Positions 60,567-64,000 of a DNA stretch of 64,000 bases are shown here, in pieces. The translations under genes were made by a program, and so were the position numbers. The notes under the pieces are model-generated. The model was given only the letters and a program-made list of their open reading frames with translations. It did not search any database and was not told the DNA's origin. Source of the DNA: Sphagnum compactum (lineage: Eukaryota > Bryophyta > Sphagnopsida > Sphagnales); NCBI GenBank assembly GCA_965153455.1, contig OZ234500.1, forward strand, positions 6,076,001 to 6,140,000. Direction: 5' to 3'. The stretch's first letter is position 1. The number at the start of each line of letters is the position of its first letter.

Positions 60567-62950
60567 CTACGGAGTGAGCAAAATTTTTCCAAAGTGGTTG
60601 CCTTCTAGAGCACGATGAGCCTCCGCTGCCTTTCCCAAGGGATAAACTTTATCTATTACTACTTTCACCTTGCCTGCTTCAATCTCTGGCCAGACATGCT
60701 CAAGAACTTCTTGCACAATCTGTGCCTTGTTTTCTACAGTCCTGACACGCAAGCCTGCCCCTGTGCCCAGAAAAGTCCGAATTTCAGGTAGGTGATATTA
60801 TGCATGTTGCAAAGCTATTACTTGAGCAAAGAAGAGGTAATATATTACAACCATGGCAAGCTAGAAGGGTGAGTTCACGTACCAGTAATTGTGAGACGCT
60901 TGGCAATAATAGGGCCCAGGTTAATCTCTCCCATAGGACCTCCTTGCAAGCCAAGGATGAAAAGCCGTCCATCTCTTCCCAGCGCTTCAAGATTCTTATT
61001 CACATAGGGACCTCCCACTATATCAAGTACCACATCCACTCCTGCACAAAATACAATTAGAAACACAGTCAATACTTGGTGAAGCCTTAAAGTTGGCCAT
61101 CTAAGGTGTGTGTGTCTCATCAGCTCAGCTTCTTAGGATTGACCAGTGTTAATGCTAATGTGAATAGGAAGTTGAAATGTCAGCACAAAACAACAGTTTT
61201 ATAGAGTTTCATGACCCATTGTCCTGGATATGAGACCATGTGCATAGGCAAGTTGTCACAGCATACCTTTACCATCAGTCAGTGCCTTCACTCGTTCAAC
61301 AAAGCCCTCTGTTTTGTAATTGATTCCACCATCAGCCCCAAGCTCAATGCATTCCTTCACCTTCTCATCACTCCCTGGCAAATAATGAAACAAAGTCTGG
61401 TCAGCCAGTCCAGCTATGTCTTGTTTATACAGCCTTCATACAATTTGACTTTGGCCATTTGTTGCTCAGAAAGAGAGATAATCTTGTAAGCAGGACAGAA
61501 TACATGTGATGCACAGATGATGTTACCTACCAGCAGTGATAAACACTTTCACACCCTTTGTTTTAGCAATCTGAATGGCAAATGTGCCTATACCACTGCC
61601 ACCACCATGCAGCTGCATCACTCACAAAACATAAAACTGGTCATTTCCAATAGTGATGTGATATGGAAATTATATGAATTTGACTAGCTTCAGAACATAA
61701 ACAGCTGTTGTTGAATTGCCTAGAGAAGACTGGATCATTCTTAGGCATTATGACACCAATTGGCAACATACTTGGTACTTCAAAGAAGCAGCAGATACTG
61801 ATAGTTCCTACTGGCACCTTTAAACAATTATGGTAGCAGATATCAGAATTGATATGGAAGTACTCCAAAATGTCCATAAAATTCAATTGATTGGGAGGTT
61901 TGTGTACCAGAACACTCTCGCCCTTTTTTAGGTGCACCATCATGAAGATTGTTGACCAGACAGTGCAGGCAACTTCTGGAAACCCTGCAGCATCCCGCAG
62001 AGAAACACCCTTTGGAATAGGAAGCACCTGTCCTGCTGGCACATTCACCTTCTCTGCATATCCACCCCCTCCTAGCAATGCACAGACCTGCACGGACTCC
62101 ACAAGAACTATGTGTGAGACAAAAGCCATAATTGCAGAACTCACAAACTGATTCTCCTCTTGAATTTTCTCATTATCCCTTCTTATGTAAAACACATGCA
62201 GAAAAAGTCTTCTGATTGATAACAGTTTGCCATAGCTTATTTGTTTTGTAAAGCCACTTGACAATCCAGTGGCAGAAGACCTATTAAATGGACAACGGAC
62301 GATTCTAAGCAATACAGCGAGGACTCAAATTGAAAGCTAACCAATCAATATAAGCTTCTTGCACACTGTGCTCATTCCCGTGAAAAAACTATTTGACCTA
62401 GGACCTCCTTGAACAGTGCAATTCTGGGACCTGGATACAGATACGAAGCCAAAGCCTCCGTGTGAGTCGTGAATCCGCTAAACTGCGAGGCGGCCTCCCA
62501 AATGCAGATCGGTAAAATGGCCGTGACATCAGGGATTTTTCCTTGTCCTCTTATGCTCCTTATGAGGAGAACTGACTCGAGACTATTGGAAAACGGATCT
62601 CAACAGCAGCAAATGCTGGATAACGCTTCCTAAAAAGAAAGTCAACAACAAGCATGACTGATATACACCAAACGAAAGCCAGACAAAAATACACATACCT
62701 TATCCCCAGCTTTCCATTTGCTTACTCCAGGCCCGACAGCTTCAATGATTCCGGAGCACTCCAGGCCAAGGTACAAGGAATTCCCAGGAGGTGGCGGATA
62801 CCTGCCCTCCCGTTGTAAGACATCGGCCCTGTTGAGTGCAGCAGCCACAACTTTGATCAACACTTCTCCTTCCCCAGCTACCGGATCCTCCACCTCCCTC
62901 AGCTCCAACACCTCAGGACCTCCCGGCCGGCTGATCACAATGGCCTTCAT
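60567..62950 (-). CDS. Quinone oxidoreductase, PIG3/At4g21580-like (six exons)
   Basis: Minus-strand exons 62950-62699, 62087-61908, 61612-61531, 61374-61267, 61041-60883 and 60760-60567 join to 975 bases, 324 residues plus TAG. All introns are GT-AG (611, 295, 156, 225 and 122 bases). The protein is a zinc-independent medium-chain dehydrogenase. The GroES-like N-terminus has ALNRADVLQREGRYPPPPG (38-56) and LGLECSG. The nucleotide-binding motif is HGGGSGIGTFAIQ (146-158), followed by ITAGSDEKV and GINYK. Members of this family reduce quinones with NADPH in the cytosol or an organelle. Length matches the family (about 325). The start at MKAIVIS is preferred because family members begin there; an upstream in-frame ATG would add 26 residues rich in Arg and Glu. 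No zinc-binding Cys cluster is present, as expected. The exact substrate is not known. Confidence 0.94.
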
Positions 62951-63085
62951 GATGCACCACGACGTGTTCTCGTCTGTATTCTCTCGCTCCCTCTCTCTGT
63001 GTCTCCTCTTACAGAATCCCACACGCAAGCTACCGAGCTCCTTCTCGTTCTCCTTCTTCTTCCTCCTCTTGAATCAGCTTTCACG
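62951..63085 (-). promoter_or_regulatory. Purine-rich 5' leader of the quinone oxidoreductase gene
   Basis: Read on the minus strand, the sequence before the ATG is GA-rich (GAGGAGGAAGAAGGAGAACG, AGAGAGAGGGAGCGAGAGAA). CpG is retained here. No TATA box was placed. Confidence 0.45.
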
Positions 63086-63088
63086 CAA

Positions 63089-63126
63089 GCCTAGCCCGGA
63101 TTCGAACCCACGACCTCTTGCAAGAT
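63089..63126 (-). other. tRNA-like 3' fragment with a Pol III B box
   Basis: The minus strand reads CTTGCAAGAGGTCGTGG, then GGTTCGAATCC (a perfect B-box consensus), then GGGCTAGG. The T-stem pairs poorly and no A box or anticodon arm was seen, so this is not a full tRNA. It may be a tRNA relic or SINE head just upstream of the oxidoreductase gene. Confidence 0.4.
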
Positions 63127-63144
63127 GGGCATGACTCGCAACGT

Positions 63145-64000
63145 TTTCTTTTTTGGCGATTTTTTTCAAATTGGCGATTTTCAAATAGAGTCTTTGGGTC
63201 GCCAAATTTCAATTTTTTTAAAAAAATCAGTAGATTCTACCCTAAGTTCCAGCATGTTTAAGGGTATCATATGTCAGGTAAGACTTATGAGGCACCTTTT
63301 AGTAAGATAATGGTTGCAACATAGTCAAATTTTGTGATAGGGATTAACCCTATAATTTTGGATTTTAACTTAAGGAATTTTCTTTTGTTATATATTTTGA
63401 ACAATAGTTTTCTAGTCATTTTTGGTTTATAGGGCTCAAGTGTTATTTGGTTTAGAAGGGTCAATTGTAAATAACGAGCTTTGATGGCATGCAGGTTCAG
63501 GTGTACACATGTAAAGAAAGGTAAGGATGGTTAGATTGTTAACAAAATTGTATTCAGATTAGGGCATGCTGATTACGGTTAGTGCTTTTTTTATTTAGAA
63601 ATTAATTGTTAAACCCCAAACTTTTTTGACAATCAGTTCTAGTAGTGGTGTTCTTTTGGTTTTATTTTTCTTCTTTGTTTTTGATACTTTTGTATGTTGA
63701 AAAAGATAATAGGAAAATAGTTGTAGAAATCATAAGAGAGTGAAAGAATGGAAACATGAGAAACTAGTTATTGTTGTTTGAAGAGAAAAATTACAAGCAA
63801 CTGGTGGCTATGGAGGAGGTACAACTAGGTAGTAATAGTGTTTTTGTAGTAGTCATAGCAACTGCAGACTTCATTATGGTTGTCGGAGGAAGAAAAGGGT
63901 GATGGTGGCGAAGGGAGTTGTAGGGCTTTCTCTAGGAAGGGAGGACAATGGACGATAAGCTGAATGTACCCTAGTAAAAGTGCACATTTTCTCAAAAGTA
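63145..64000. other. Intergenic DNA; partial dispersed repeat at its start, no gene seen
   Basis: TTTTTTGGCGATTTTTTTC, AATTGGCGATTTTC and GGGTCGCCAAATTTC at 63151-63212 resemble the TAGCCAAA/TGGCGATT family. The rest of the window is AT-rich without a recognised feature. Confidence 0.4.

Noticed and set aside
62951-63028. Upstream ATG extending the oxidoreductase by 26 residues
   Set aside because: The added part is an Arg/Glu-rich product of a GA-repeat leader, and family members start at the equivalent of MKAIVIS. It cannot be fully excluded as a targeting extension.
62718-63134. 138-codon plus frame rich in Ser and Pro
   Set aside because: It is antisense to exon 1 and the leader of the oxidoreductase gene.

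Overview
The window is nuclear DNA of a land plant. The signs are genes split by short GT-AG introns, an EMS1-type leucine-rich-repeat receptor kinase, interstitial copies of the plant telomere unit (CCCTAAA/TTTAGGG), a decayed insertion of mitochondrial atp1 and nad9, and long AT-rich, CpG-poor intergenic DNA full of worn repeats. The atp1 and nad9 copies resemble the bryophyte type (N-terminus like NKLAGxELSTL; nad9 tail like EQMxRxDxSN). I therefore lean towards a liverwort or moss, but the species cannot be fixed from the sequence alone.

Three protein-coding genes can be supported. (1) At the left edge, minus strand, the first 133 codons of an unrecognised protein with Asp, Lys/Glu/Gln and Asn runs leave the window at base 1. 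(2) At 48029-52893, plus strand, three exons encode a 1369-residue EMS1/EXS-like receptor kinase: signal peptide, about 36 LRRs, one membrane span and an RD-type kinase. A CpG-retaining leader or promoter region of about 2 kb precedes it, and a poly(A) signal follows. (3) At 60567-62950, minus strand, six exons encode a 324-residue zinc-independent quinone oxidoreductase of the medium-chain dehydrogenase superfamily (PIG3/At4g21580-like). All introns in (2) and (3) were placed by GT-AG sites and reading-frame continuity.

The rest is intergenic. 0.4-6 kb: a tandem array of about 105-bp units, a possible LTR remnant, a dispersed repeat and microsatellites. 6.9-9.0 kb: the mitochondrial insertion (atp1 and nad9 pseudogenes, same strand). 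9-17 kb: very AT-rich DNA with two copies of a long dispersed repeat and two patches of degenerate short repeats. 17-25 kb: somewhat more complex sequence with five telomere-like patches that switch strand near 22 kb. 25-28 kb: a second LTR-like copy and the C-terminal end of a dead retrotransposon. 28-40 kb: sparse sequence with a 420-bp foldback element, a precise 44-bp minisatellite and a third LTR-like copy in the opposite orientation. 40-45.7 kb: a CpG-rich, pyrimidine-rich island that looks like an orphan promoter or 5' leader, followed by simple repeats. 53.8-59.5 kb and 63-64 kb: AT-rich DNA with more dispersed repeat copies.

The genes do not form a functional unit. The receptor probably signals at the cell surface; the oxidoreductase is a soluble NADPH enzyme. 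The most useful biology is the long EMS1-like receptor and its unusual upstream region. I saw no CRISPR array, operon or clearly new multi-gene system.
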